Shown piece after piece: positions 12,251 to 22,493 of a DNA stretch of 64,000 nt. A program made the position numbers and the translations under genes. The notes beneath the pieces were generated by a model. It was not told the DNA's origin and made no database searches. It saw nothing but the letters and a program-made list of their open reading frames with translations. How positions within the stretch are numbered: the first letter of the stretch is position 1; every line of letters begins with the position of its first letter. The DNA comes from Spirosoma utsteinense (GTDB lineage: Bacteria > Bacteroidota > Bacteroidia > Cytophagales > Spirosomataceae), in NCBI RefSeq assembly GCF_014282275.1, contig NZ_VFIA01000007.1:141899-205898 (forward strand), given 5' to 3'.

Positions 12251-13528
12251 CTACTTACCCTGCGGGGTGATAATCCGGTAGTTACCGCTCAAATGCATGA
12301 TACTGAACAGGTGCATCAGCCCATCATAATACGGGTCGAAATAGCCATCCTCGAACGGCTCCAGTTTGGCTTTCCATAGGGCATGCACAAAATCGAGACT
12401 GTTCTTGTCTTTACTGACGAGCGACAACGTAGCGGACGTAGACACCAGGCCGATGGAGTGCCGGAGCTTCTTTACCGGCCCCGCCTGAAGGATAAACTCG
12501 GGCCGCGAACCATCCAGATTGAACTGATCGTCATACGTATCCATACCTTTTGAGCGCAGGAACCCCTGAAACCGTTTGGCATAGTCTTCCTGCCACGCCT
12601 TGTCTTTCCCCGACCAGGTATAATCCATCGCAACGTTCATGGGCACCCGCCACGAATCGTAGCGAAAGGCCGAGGGCGACCAGCGGGTGTCGTGTGGTTT
12701 GCCGCTAAACTCCGTATAATCGGCGTTGAGGCCGGTGACGGGGTGACAGGCGCGATGCAGAAATACGCGTGACGTGTCGGCGCATTCTTTGTAGAACTGC
12801 TCATGCCCGTCTTTGGCGTACATCACCCAGGTATCGTAAAACGCGGGCAGGTGATACGACGGATCGGTCCATGTATAGTTGTTGCCTTCGGGCACAAACG
12901 AAATCTGTTTGGCGTCGGTGTTGATCAGGTTATAGATGTTGCCGGTGCCATCTTTTTTCCACATGGCGTCCAGAATCCGCCGGGCTTCTCCGTAGTAATT
13001 GATGCCCGTGTTGTTGCCCCATTTGTTGGCCGCAAATAGCAGGCTGGTGATGTAGTACAACTCGCCATCCGACGCCGACCCCTCCGAGTTTTTCTTCATC
13101 GTCTGCGTGTTGATGCTCCAGGCAAAATACGCTTCCCGTGGGCCGCTCTGGTGTTGCAGGTACTTCTTCGACCACCGCCAAATCCGGTCGAACACATCTT
13201 TCTTATCCAGTTGAACAGCCACCATCATGCCATACGACAGTCCTTCGGTCCGGGCGTCTTTATTTTTCACGTCCGACACATAGGCCATCGTGTCGCCCAC
13301 CTCAAAATAGACTTTGTTCGGACCTTCAAACACGTCGAAATAGGCTTTCGCCAGTTTGGCGTCGATGTCGGTCTGTTTGTATCCTGCTTCCCGAAACAGA
13401 TTCCGGTAGGCTGGCTTATTTGTCTTTTTGCTTTGCCCCAGGACGACACCCTGGCCAATACATAGCGCAGCCAGTATCAGCCACAAACTGATCCTGCGTT
13501 TTCGGTTTATTCCAATTGATTGTACCAT
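12251..13528 (-). CDS. GH8 enzyme, probable reducing-end xylose-releasing exo-oligoxylanase
   Basis: 425 residues with a signal peptide ending near residue 32. GH8 motifs are clear: DARTEGLSYGMM with the predicted general acid Glu95, the ASDGELYY segment with Asp154, YHLPAFYDTW and RYDSWRVPMN. The sequence is of the Rex type (EC 3.2.1.156), in which xylose is released from the reducing end of xylooligosaccharides, rather than the cellulase type; this subgrouping is by recognition and needs a tree. The role would be to shorten oligomers made by GH10. A signal peptide places it in the periplasm or outside. R3 separates it from the next esterase. Confidence 0.92.
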   Translation of the reverse strand: MVQSIGINRKRRISLWLILAALCIGQGVVLGQSKKTNKPAYRNLFREAGYKQTDIDAKLAKAYFDVFEGPNKVYFEVGDTMAYVSDVKNKDARTEGLSYGMMVAVQLDKKDVFDRIWRWSKKYLQHQSGPREAYFAWSINTQTMKKNSEGSASDGELYYITSLLFAANKWGNNTGINYYGEARRILDAMWKKDGTGNIYNLINTDAKQISFVPEGNNYTWTDPSYHLPAFYDTWVMYAKDGHEQFYKECADTSRVFLHRACHPVTGLNADYTEFSGKPHDTRWSPSAFRYDSWRVPMNVAMDYTWSGKDKAWQEDYAKRFQGFLRSKGMDTYDDQFNLDGSRPEFILQAGPVKKLRHSIGLVSTSATLSLVSKDKNSLDFVHALWKAKLEPFEDGYFDPYYDGLMHLFSIMHLSGNYRIITPQGK

Positions 13529-13559
13529 AAAATAGGTTGAGTATCGTACTTAAGGTGAG

Positions 13560-13660
13560 TTTTTGTCATCCCGAAGAATGAGGGATCTTCGGTAAATGCT
13601 AAAAAATGCCTGCTACCGAAGATCCCTCGTTCCTCGGGATGACAAAAACACAGGATGACA
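13560..13660. repeat. Palindromic intergenic repeat R3
   Basis: Left arm CCCGAAGAATGAGGGATC is two bases off a perfect match to the right arm GATCCCTCGTTCCTCGGG. The loop is type I (AAATGCTAAAAAATGCCTGC) and one trailing GGATGAC unit lies outside. It separates the GH8 and esterase genes. Confidence 0.9.
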
Positions 13661-13682
13661 AACAAGCGTAAAAAAAGACTTG

Positions 13683-14801
<1,119 letters not shown>

Positions 14802-14827
14802 TTAAGGGAATATGGTTTGAATTGATT

Positions 14828-14955
14828 TTTTGTCATTGAGTGCGTTTTTTTTGTCATCCCGAGGAACGAGGGATCTTCGGTAGCAGGCTTTCTTTTCATC
14901 TACCGAGGATCCCTCCTGTCGTCGGGATGACAAAAAAGCCGGGATGACAAAAAAA
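14828..14955. repeat. Palindromic intergenic repeat R4 (hybrid arms)
   Basis: The left arm is the common type (CCCGAGGAACGAGGGATC), but the right arm reads GATCCCTCCTGTCGTCGGG, resembling the R2 variant. The palindrome is therefore imperfect in the middle. The loop is type II (GCAGGCTTTCTTTTCATC), identical to that of R6. Outer GTCAT / GGGATGAC units nest around it. Confidence 0.88.
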
Positions 14956-14960
14956 CGAAC

Positions 14961-16040
14961 TCATTTAAAAAGCTGCGGCAACGTATTGGCCAAATACAGT
15001 TTGCAGTTCATCCAAGTGTGTCCGCCCGGTACGATGAGCGGTTCGACCTTGATTTTCTTCTCGGTAAACATCGCGATGTTCTGCTTTACGGGCTCGTACA
15101 GAAAATCCTCGGTGCCCACGCTGATGGTGAATAATTTCAGCTGGCTGTTGAGCTTAGCCGCGTCGGGCGACCAGTTTGCAAAGTTCGTTTTGAACTCATC
15201 CGTAGCCGTATACGGCGCATACGAGCAGATATAGGCGAACTTATCGGGGTTTGTCAGGCCGATGTTCAGCGTCTGCCCGCCACCGACCGAAAAGCCAGCC
15301 ACCGCCCGGCCTTTGCTTTCCTTGACGACCGGGTAATTGGCTTCGATAAACGGAACGATGTCGTTCACCATGTCTTTTGTGAAATCGGGCATGGGTGCGG
15401 GCCGAACGTTCCCGTAGGGCATCACGATCAGCATGGGCTTGGCTTTTCCCTGCGCCAGCAGGTTGTCGGCGATCAGGTTGGCGCGGCCCACTTTCGTCCA
15501 GGTTTCTTCAGTATCGGAGCCACCGTGAATCAGGTACAGCACCGGGTATTTCGTTTTGCCATTGGCGTTGAAACCGGGCGGGGTGTACACCAATAACTGC
15601 CGCGTAGTACCCAACGTACCGGACTTGTAGTAGCGGTAGCTGATTTTGCCGTGGGGTACGTTCTGCAGCGAATGCACCAGCGGTTTATCACCGGGTACGT
15701 CGACGATGCTGCGCTTGAACCGTTCGTTGGCGAAAATGTAGGTGTTGCTCGGGTCGGCCATTGACACACTGTCGACCATAAAGCTATACGGGTAAATGTC
15801 GGGCTTTACCGGGGGCACCGTTACGCTCCAGATGCCCGATGTGTCTTTGATCATGGCGACCGGAGTCGCCAGAAACTCACCGAAAACCATCACCTTCTTC
15901 GCGTTTCGGGAAAAATACCGGAACGTGATGCTATGATCGGCGTGAACATCGGGCGAACTGATGGATGGCGGGCGTTGCTGGGCCATGCCCGTAGCACCCA
16001 GTACCAGAACGGCTTGTAAGAGAAATAAAATGCGTTTCAT
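14961..16040 (-). CDS. CE1-like esterase with N-terminal CBM48-like domain (GFSVGG type)
   Basis: 359 residues from the ATG at 16040 (MKRILFLLQAVLVLG, a signal peptide). The frame stays open up to 16223, but that stretch overlaps the upstream gene and has no signal sequence. Domains: CBM48-like sandwich (HSITFRYFSRNAKKVMVF, IYPYSFMVDSVSMADPS) and CE1 hydrolase with LIHGGSDTEETW, Ser251 in GFSVGG and PGGHTWMNCK. With the esterases at 16052 and 19541 it forms a second subgroup, marked by the KPDIYPY and DTEET motifs and the GHTWMN ending. It starts 11 nt after the preceding stop codon, so the two genes are almost certainly one transcript. Confidence 0.92.
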   Translation of the reverse strand: MKRILFLLQAVLVLGATGMAQQRPPSISSPDVHADHSITFRYFSRNAKKVMVFGEFLATPVAMIKDTSGIWSVTVPPVKPDIYPYSFMVDSVSMADPSNTYIFANERFKRSIVDVPGDKPLVHSLQNVPHGKISYRYYKSGTLGTTRQLLVYTPPGFNANGKTKYPVLYLIHGGSDTEETWTKVGRANLIADNLLAQGKAKPMLIVMPYGNVRPAPMPDFTKDMVNDIVPFIEANYPVVKESKGRAVAGFSVGGGQTLNIGLTNPDKFAYICSYAPYTATDEFKTNFANWSPDAAKLNSQLKLFTISVGTEDFLYEPVKQNIAMFTEKKIKVEPLIVPGGHTWMNCKLYLANTLPQLFK

Positions 16041-16051
16041 CGGCGTGGTGT

Positions 16052-17215
16052 TTAGGGGTTGAAGAGTAACGAAGTCGTTTCGGCTACGTACGTTTTGACG
16101 TTCATCCAGGTGTGCCCCCCGCCGGTAATCAGGCTTTTGTAGTTCACCTTTTTGGCCTTCAGGTAATCCATAAACTCCACCGTGCCTTTGTACAGAAAAT
16201 CGTCGCTCCCCACGCTCACCCACAGCAGCTTGAGTTGTTTATTGGTATTACCGGCATTGCTGACGATGGTTGGATAGCTGCGCTCCATCTCCTGGGGCGA
16301 CAGGTACGAACTGTATGCGCACACCCACGCAAATTTATCCATGTTACTAAAGGCCGCCCGGAGCGTTTGCCCTCCCCCGCGCGAAAATCCGCCGATAGCC
16401 CGGTTCTCGCGGTTAGCAATAGCCCGGTAATTTTTCTCGACGTAGGGAATGACATTACTTACCAGATCCGTCGTGAAATCGTTGGCTCGTTTCACTGCAT
16501 CGGCCCCATCGCGCACGGTCGGGTCGGCGGGTTTCTGGCCACCGGTTTGCTCGGATACCCGCGCGGCTATGTTGCCATAGGGCATCACAATGATCATCGG
16601 TTTGGCCTTGCCTTCAGCGATGAGATTATCCAGAATCAGGTTGGTTTTGCCGACTTTGAAAAAGGTCTCTTCGGTATCCGTCGTGCCGCTGATGAGGTAG
16701 TACACCGGGTACTTCTTCGCCTGATTCTGGTCGTAACCTGGTGGCGTATAGACCACCACAGAACCGGTTGTCCTCTCCATCGACGGGTAGTATTCGTAGT
16801 TGATCGAGCCGTGGGGTACGTCGCGCAGGGCGTGGATCAGGGGCGTATCGCCGGGTACGTCGACCAGGCTGGCTTTGAACCGCTCGTTGGGGAAAAAGGC
16901 GACATTAGCCGGGTCCATCACCGATATACCATCGACCCGAAAGTTGTACGGATAAATGTCGGGTTTGACGGGGCCGACCGTTGCGCTCCAGATACCCTGA
17001 GCATCCTTAGTCATGGGCACCGACGCTTTCTCAAACTGCGCACTCAGTTCCACCGCTTTTGCCTGCGGAGCCTGATACCGGAATGTAACGGTCTTGTCGG
17101 CATTCACCTGTGGCGACACCACCAGCGGGCCACGGGGCGGTTGGGCCATTGCCCCGTTGTACAGGCAGAATACGGCCCAAAAAAGCCCTATTCGACGCGT
17201 TAATTGTTGGTTCAT
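16052..17215 (-). CDS. CE1-like esterase with N-terminal CBM48-like domain (GFSRGG type)
   Basis: 387 residues with a signal peptide (about 1-24). A CBM48-like sandwich (KTVTFRYQAPQAKAVELSAQ, IYPYNFRVDGISVMDP) precedes a CE1 hydrolase domain with nucleophile Ser278 in GFSRGG and the histidine in GGGHTWMNVK. Oddly, the usual HGG/HGS motif after the first hydrolase strand is YLISGTTDTEET, so the histidine normally found near the oxyanion hole is a serine. That could change substrate or activity. An insertion of about 20 residues (KPADPTVRDGADAVKRAND) precedes the nucleophile strand. It is immediately upstream of the esterase at 14961-16040. Confidence 0.91.
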   Translation of the reverse strand: MNQQLTRRIGLFWAVFCLYNGAMAQPPRGPLVVSPQVNADKTVTFRYQAPQAKAVELSAQFEKASVPMTKDAQGIWSATVGPVKPDIYPYNFRVDGISVMDPANVAFFPNERFKASLVDVPGDTPLIHALRDVPHGSINYEYYPSMERTTGSVVVYTPPGYDQNQAKKYPVYYLISGTTDTEETFFKVGKTNLILDNLIAEGKAKPMIIVMPYGNIAARVSEQTGGQKPADPTVRDGADAVKRANDFTTDLVSNVIPYVEKNYRAIANRENRAIGGFSRGGGQTLRAAFSNMDKFAWVCAYSSYLSPQEMERSYPTIVSNAGNTNKQLKLLWVSVGSDDFLYKGTVEFMDYLKAKKVNYKSLITGGGHTWMNVKTYVAETTSLLFNP

Positions 17216-17263
17216 AGTTTATTAAGGTTTAGGGATAATTTATTTTTTGTTTTAGCCATCCAG

Positions 17264-17392
17264 CGTTTTTTATCATCCCGTGTTTTTTGTCATCCCGAGG
17301 AACGAGGGATCTTCGGTAGCAGGCATTTTTTAGCATTTACCGAAGATCCCTCGTTCCTCGGGATGACAAAAAACACGGGATGATAAAAAACG
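17264..17392. repeat. Palindromic intergenic repeat R5 (55-bp perfect arms, inverted loop)
   Basis: Positions 17264-17318 are perfectly complementary to 17338-17392 by base-by-base comparison (55 bp) with a 19-nt loop. The arms contain two nested GTCATCCC-type units. The loop is the reverse complement of the type I loop in R3 and R9, so this copy lies in the opposite orientation. It separates the esterase pair from the GH29 gene. Confidence 0.95.
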
Positions 17393-17411
17393 ACGTATGA
17401 CAAAAACTCAC

Positions 17412-19544
17412 TCACTGGGTAACAATGTCAATTTCCGCGTAGCCCGACGCTGAACCTTCCTGCGTGTTTTTCAACGCCCGCAGGTTGATGTACCGGGCGC
17501 GGATCGGCGCAAATGGTTTGGTTTGCCAGAACGGGCTGTTTTTGATGTTTGAAAATTCACCTTCACTGACCCGCTTCCAGGTTTTGTTATCGGTAGACAC
17601 CTCAAATTCATAATGGGTGATGATGCTGGCCTCTTCCCACCAGTTTTGGGCAGGCAGGTATTTGAAACCCGTCAGATTTTCCGCTTTCCCCAAATCAATG
17701 ATCAGGTCGGCAGGCATGGGCTGCTTCTTGTCCTGATGCCAGGACGTGCCGGGGTTGCCATCCAACGCCTGATACGCCGACTTCGACTCCGTGCTCACGA
17801 TTTTCCAGGCGCTACGGGCTACGTCAAATTTTTCTTCGCTGAGTACACTGCTTTGTTTGGTAAACGGATTGTAAGCAATCGCCTTCAGGTCGACTTTACC
17901 GCTGCTGGTTTTCACAGGAGCCGTGTATTTGACCGCACTTGCGGTTGGCGTGCTGCCATCGAGTGTGTAGTACAATTCCGACTCGGTATCACCGGCTTTG
18001 ATGAGAATATCCCCGGCCTGATTGCGGGTGATCATCGGGGGCGTCAGAATCAGCGGGGCCTTGTAGACTTCGAGATTCGAGATCAACGGGCACCCTTTGG
18101 CGTCCCAAATGGTCAGGCGAAGTTGCGTGGCTTCGACGGTCGGGAAGCGAAGAATACGTTTGTAGCCAATGGTGGTTTCTTTTGCAATTTCTTTCCAATT
18201 GCCGTTGACGAAAGCCTCCACCGTAAACGATTTGACGCGTTGCCCTAACCGAATGGGTTCCTGCACCAGAAAGCGATTGAACGATGTGGGTTTAGGAAAC
18301 TGGAGCGTTAACGATGCGGTACGAACGGCTTCATCCGTTGCCCAATAGCTGTCCAAATCGGCATCAATAGTCTTACTGGCCGCGTAAGCCGCGCTTTTTC
18401 CGCGTGATTGTGAGGCCGTCACGGTTGCATTTTTGGCCAGATTCACCGCAAACGCTTCATTCCTCGCTTTGGCAAAACTCTGCACAGCTTTTTCATCCAA
18501 TTGATTAATCAAACCACTGGGCATGATCGGAAAATTGAGCAGCAACGTCCCGTTTCGGCCAACGGAGTTGTAGTACGTATCCATCAACTGGGGCAGGGTT
18601 TTCACTTTTCGGTCTTCGCGCTCGTGGTAAAACCACTCCGGCCGAATGGAGGTGTTTACCTCACCCGGAACCCAGGCATTGCCATTTTCGACGCCATGCC
18701 GCAGCATTTGCTCGGGCACATCTCCTGTCGAATTCAATAAGCTCCAGTTGGTTTCGCCCACGTACCCGGCTTCGGTGCCCACCCAGCGCAGGTCGGCCCG
18801 GTCGCCACCATCGTTCCAGATGACGATGTTGGGCTGGAGTTTGCGAACGAGTTTGTAGGTATTCGGCCAGTCGTAATACGTTTTCGAGTCGATTTTCCGG
18901 GTTTCGTTCGCCCCGCCATAATAACCCGATCCGCCGTTGGCTCCGTCATACCAGACTTCAAAAATATCGCCGTAGTTGGTCAACAGTTCCGTTAACTGAT
19001 TGCGGAAGTAGGTGATGTATTCGGGCTTTCCGTAGTCGGCGTGGTTTCGATCCCAGGGCGACAGGTACACGCCGAATTTCAAGCCGTATTCTTTACAGGC
19101 ATCGGCCAGTTCGCGTACGATATCGGCCTTCCCGTTTCGCCAGGGCACATTTTTTATAGAATAGTCGGTGTATTTCGAGGGCCACAGGCAGAATCCGCTG
19201 TGGTGTTTGGCGGTAAAAATAATGCCTTTCATCCCGGCTTCTTTACAGATACGCGCCCACTGCCGACAGTCCATCTTTGTCGGATTAAACAGCTTTGGGT
19301 CTTCGTTGCCGAGCCCCCAGGCCATGTCGGTATAGGTATTGATCGAAAAATGGATGAAGGCATAATACTCCATTTTTTGCCAACGCAACTGATTTTCGTT
19401 GGGCAGGGGGCCAACGGGTTGTGGCGGTGTCGATTGTGAAAAGGCAAGGCGGCAACCGATCAATAGCAGGCTCACCCCCAGACAAAAACGTTTTTTTGTC
19501 TGGGGGTGCTTGGTTACACATGAAAAGAGACCTACTAGACTCAT
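17412..19544 (-). CDS. Alpha-L-fucosidase GH29 with two discoidin-like (CBM32) modules
   Basis: 710 residues. After a signal peptide (ending near residue 36) the GH29 barrel shows FIHFSINTYTD, TAKHHSGFCLWPS, YLSPWDRN and the catalytic nucleophile Asp200 in FEVWYDGAN. Downstream lie an F5/8-type-C-like module (about 370-495, TASQSRGKSAAYAASKTIDA), a chitobiase-type C-terminal fold (YYTLDGSTPT) and a second F5/8-type-C module (about 580-705, ALDGNPGTSWHQD). The architecture suits a GH29-B enzyme acting on linked fucose. Its ATG overlaps the stop codon of the upstream esterase (ATGA at 19541-19544), which implies translational coupling. It would remove fucose caps; the two binding modules could target it to polymer. 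Confidence 0.94.
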   Translation of the reverse strand: MSLVGLFSCVTKHPQTKKRFCLGVSLLLIGCRLAFSQSTPPQPVGPLPNENQLRWQKMEYYAFIHFSINTYTDMAWGLGNEDPKLFNPTKMDCRQWARICKEAGMKGIIFTAKHHSGFCLWPSKYTDYSIKNVPWRNGKADIVRELADACKEYGLKFGVYLSPWDRNHADYGKPEYITYFRNQLTELLTNYGDIFEVWYDGANGGSGYYGGANETRKIDSKTYYDWPNTYKLVRKLQPNIVIWNDGGDRADLRWVGTEAGYVGETNWSLLNSTGDVPEQMLRHGVENGNAWVPGEVNTSIRPEWFYHEREDRKVKTLPQLMDTYYNSVGRNGTLLLNFPIMPSGLINQLDEKAVQSFAKARNEAFAVNLAKNATVTASQSRGKSAAYAASKTIDADLDSYWATDEAVRTASLTLQFPKPTSFNRFLVQEPIRLGQRVKSFTVEAFVNGNWKEIAKETTIGYKRILRFPTVEATQLRLTIWDAKGCPLISNLEVYKAPLILTPPMITRNQAGDILIKAGDTESELYYTLDGSTPTASAVKYTAPVKTSSGKVDLKAIAYNPFTKQSSVLSEEKFDVARSAWKIVSTESKSAYQALDGNPGTSWHQDKKQPMPADLIIDLGKAENLTGFKYLPAQNWWEEASIITHYEFEVSTDNKTWKRVSEGEFSNIKNSPFWQTKPFAPIRARYINLRALKNTQEGSASGYAEIDIVTQ

Positions 19545-20707
19545 CGGAATAATTTTGGCGCAATCGTGCTCAGGTACAATTTGCAGTTCATCCAGGTATG
19601 CCCACCCTCTGAAATGAGGGTTTCGTGCTTGATCTTCTTTTCGTCGAGCACCTTCAGATACTCATCGATAATTGGGTACAGGCCATCGTCTTTCCCGACG
19701 CCAATCCAGAATAGTTTCAGCCGCTGATTGGTGAGGGCAGGGTTGGCGAAGGCGGTAGCGTTGTTGCGATCAAATTCGTCTTTCAACATGCCGGGTGCAA
19801 AGCCGCAGACCCAGCTAAACAGGTCGGGGTTGTTCAGACCGATGAATAGGCTCGTTCCACCACCGCCGGAAAAACCGGCAATAGCCCGACTGTCTTTATC
19901 CTTTTTCACCCGGTAATTTTTGTCGACAAACGGAAAGAGATTCACCAGAAAATCTTTTTTTATTAGTTGAAGGTTATCCCAGTTCCGTAAACTACCCGAC
20001 GATTTGCTAATAGCCGGATAAGCCCGACCGTAGGGCATCACCACGATCATGGGTTTGGCTTTGTCCTGGGCAATCAGGTTATCCAGAATGATATTGGCGC
20101 GGCCTACTTTGGTCCAAGTTTCTTCGGTATCGGTGGTGCCGTGCAGCAGGTAAAGTACGGGGTAGGCCGTATTCGTGTCTGTTTCGTAGCCCGGCGGGGT
20201 GTACACCAATACGGGCCGCTGCCCCAGTTCGGGCGACTGGTAGAAGCGGTACGACAGGGTGCCGTGGGGTACGTTTTGAAGGCTGTGAACGAGGGGCGCG
20301 CTTCCCGTTATCTCAACCACGCTGTTCTGAAACCCTTCATTTGGAAAGAGCGCAGAATTTTTGGGGTCGGCTATCGATAGACCATCTACGTTGAACGCGT
20401 ACGGGTACATATCCGGCTTCACCGGGCCGGTTGTAACGCTCCAAACGCCCTGCGCGTCTTTGGTCATGGGCAAGGCCGCTTTTTCGAACTGGGCATTCAA
20501 CTTCACCTCTTTGGCCGAGGGAGCCAGCAACCGAAACGTAACGGTATTGTCGGCATTGACCTGTGGCGACACCACGACGGGGCTGCCTGGGGGCTGAGCC
20601 AGAACGGGACCAGCCACGAAAAGTGCGGTACAGACTAAGCCCACGTACAGCCTGAATCGGCGGAAACCGGGCGTTTTTGAATTAATAAACTGGTTGCTCT
20701 TAGTCAT
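19541..20707 (-). CDS. CE1-like esterase with N-terminal CBM48-like domain (GFSGGG type)
   Basis: 388 residues with a long n-region and signal peptide ending near AGPVLAQ (residue 38). A CBM48-like sandwich (NTVTFRLLAPSAKEVKLNAQ, MYPYAFNVDGLSIADP) precedes the CE1 domain with LLHGTTDTEETW, Ser280 in GFSGGG and EGGHTWMNCK. It is closest to the esterases at 14961 and 16052, sharing PVVVSPQVNAD and the DTEET motif. The 4-nt overlap with the GH29 gene couples esterase and fucosidase translation. Substrate (feruloyl, acetyl or another acyl group) is unknown. Confidence 0.92.
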   Translation of the reverse strand: MTKSNQFINSKTPGFRRFRLYVGLVCTALFVAGPVLAQPPGSPVVVSPQVNADNTVTFRLLAPSAKEVKLNAQFEKAALPMTKDAQGVWSVTTGPVKPDMYPYAFNVDGLSIADPKNSALFPNEGFQNSVVEITGSAPLVHSLQNVPHGTLSYRFYQSPELGQRPVLVYTPPGYETDTNTAYPVLYLLHGTTDTEETWTKVGRANIILDNLIAQDKAKPMIVVMPYGRAYPAISKSSGSLRNWDNLQLIKKDFLVNLFPFVDKNYRVKKDKDSRAIAGFSGGGGTSLFIGLNNPDLFSWVCGFAPGMLKDEFDRNNATAFANPALTNQRLKLFWIGVGKDDGLYPIIDEYLKVLDEKKIKHETLISEGGHTWMNCKLYLSTIAPKLFR

Positions 20708-20776
20708 CGGAAAGGGCGTTTAGGTAGGTCGAAATGGGTAAGCAGTGACTGAGATATAGGGCTACTTTTCATGGTA

Positions 20777-22450
20777 CTACCAGGTTAGTTGAACCAGTGA
20801 TACACCCTGTCGGGGAAGGTCGAAGGTCAACTTCGTTGTTCCGTTCGCCACCGCTTTCGACGTCGGCGGTGCCATTTCCTGAAGCTGCCCCGCTTTTTCC
20901 AGCGCCTTGTACTGATCGGTTGATACCTGCTGTGGGCTACCCATCGCCTTCCATGCCTCGAACGAATTGCTGTGCGCATCATCGATCCGGTAGTGATGAA
21001 CCTGCACCTTGTTCTTGCCAAGTCCGTTCACGGTCAACTCAACGGGGGCGGCCGGGCCAGGTACGTTATCATCGTGGTAATTCCAGACCATCACACAGAC
21101 CGAATTTTTGCCTTTGCTTGCAATGGCGCTAACATCGTTTTCGGCCCGCACGCCATTGGCGATGATGTTGGCGGCCATCAGACCCTTGCTGGTTTGCACC
21201 GAAAGTCGCTGGCCGTTCATCTTGCCAAACATCCGAAACACGTTCAGTACGGGCTTATCCACGCCGTGCGTAGCCAGATCGCGGAAACCGGCAAACCAAG
21301 GCTGATCTTCAAACTCGAACGACCAGCTCACGGCCCCGCGCAAGTTCACTTTGTACTGATCCATCAATTCGTAGATGCGGGCGTACGAGGACGCCGTGTA
21401 GCTGGAATACATCGTGCCGTTGCGATAGCCATATTTGGGGTCGCGCGTGGCCGAGCAGGCAGCACAACCTTCGGGGTCGCACTCGCCGATGATGATCGGG
21501 ATGTTCTTCAGCTCAGGAAATGAATTGACCGCTTCAAACGCCCGCTGCACATCTTTCAACTGCACGCCCATATTCATGCGAATATGCCCGTCCACAATCT
21601 CCGGATTCCCCTTGGCGTGAAAGCCGATGTATTGCAGGGGCGTACCGATTTTGCCGGTGGCGTAATTTTGCCCCCGCAGACAATGTTCGATAAAGCGGGT
21701 CAGGTAACTGTACGCTTTGTCGCTGCGTGGACTGGTCGTGTGCGGCCCGCCAATGGTACATTCGGGACAGGCGCGTTTTAGTCCGTCGGCGGCAAAATCG
21801 TAGGTCTTACAGTATTCGTCGAACGTACCTGACCAGTAACCAATGTCCGGCTCGTTCCAGACTTCCCAAAGCCAGCTTGCTACCTCTTTTTTTCCATAGC
21901 GGTCAACGGAGTGCTTAGCCCATTGATAGACCAACTCCCGCCATTTGTCGTAGTCTTTTGGTGGGTACGTCCAGCCGGTCCAGATGGTACCGTTCTTACT
22001 CCAGGTGTGGGCGTAGGGCTCGGGTTTCGATGACAGGTCTTTGGGCATAAACCCAATTTCCATCAGCGGCTTCATCCCCCGCTTGATATACGTATCCACG
22101 ATGCTGTCGACCGTTACCCAGTTGTAAATCGGCTTGCCTGATGCATCTTCTTTATACGCATCGGTAAAGCCCCATTTCAGATCGGGACCGGGGCTTTCGC
22201 CTTTGGAGGTCAATAGGTTGTGCGCCCGAACGTAGACCGGAACGGGGCTTAACTGCTGCAATTCAGTTAGCAATTTCTGGCCGTCTTTCCGGGTGGTATT
22301 ATTGGGCTCGTCGTAACCAAAAAACGCCCAGAACGGCTTCATGTCGCCCACCGGTTTTGCGGCATCGACCCGAATCGAAACCGGCGCCTGCTGCCCGAAG
22401 GCAACCCGGAAACTAAGCAGGAGAAAACAGAGAAAGAGGTTACGTTTCAT
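20777..22450 (-). CDS. GH39 family glycosidase, probable beta-xylosidase
   Basis: 557 residues with a signal peptide (about 1-20). The GH39 pattern is present: FWAFFGYDEPN near the start, VYVRAHNLL, the acid/base Glu200 in LWEVWNEPD, and the nucleophile Glu323 in IIIGECDPEGC, followed by a beta-sandwich with VCVMVWNYHDDN. GH39 members include beta-xylosidases and alpha-L-iduronidases; with GH10 and GH8 nearby the former is far more likely. It lies 69 nt upstream of the esterase at 19541-20707 and 43 nt downstream of the BD-FAE-like esterase, so these genes plus GH29 probably form one transcript between R6 and R5. Confidence 0.9.
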   Translation of the reverse strand: MKRNLFLCFLLLSFRVAFGQQAPVSIRVDAAKPVGDMKPFWAFFGYDEPNNTTRKDGQKLLTELQQLSPVPVYVRAHNLLTSKGESPGPDLKWGFTDAYKEDASGKPIYNWVTVDSIVDTYIKRGMKPLMEIGFMPKDLSSKPEPYAHTWSKNGTIWTGWTYPPKDYDKWRELVYQWAKHSVDRYGKKEVASWLWEVWNEPDIGYWSGTFDEYCKTYDFAADGLKRACPECTIGGPHTTSPRSDKAYSYLTRFIEHCLRGQNYATGKIGTPLQYIGFHAKGNPEIVDGHIRMNMGVQLKDVQRAFEAVNSFPELKNIPIIIGECDPEGCAACSATRDPKYGYRNGTMYSSYTASSYARIYELMDQYKVNLRGAVSWSFEFEDQPWFAGFRDLATHGVDKPVLNVFRMFGKMNGQRLSVQTSKGLMAANIIANGVRAENDVSAIASKGKNSVCVMVWNYHDDNVPGPAAPVELTVNGLGKNKVQVHHYRIDDAHSNSFEAWKAMGSPQQVSTDQYKALEKAGQLQEMAPPTSKAVANGTTKLTFDLPRQGVSLVQLTW

Positions 22451-22493
22451 GACTATAGGGCTTTGTTATACTGGCGGTTAGTGTATGAATGGC

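Noticed and set aside
14961..16223. Longer start for the esterase at 16223
   Set aside because: The extra 61 residues are a shadow of the upstream esterase gene; the ATG at 16040 begins a proper signal peptide.
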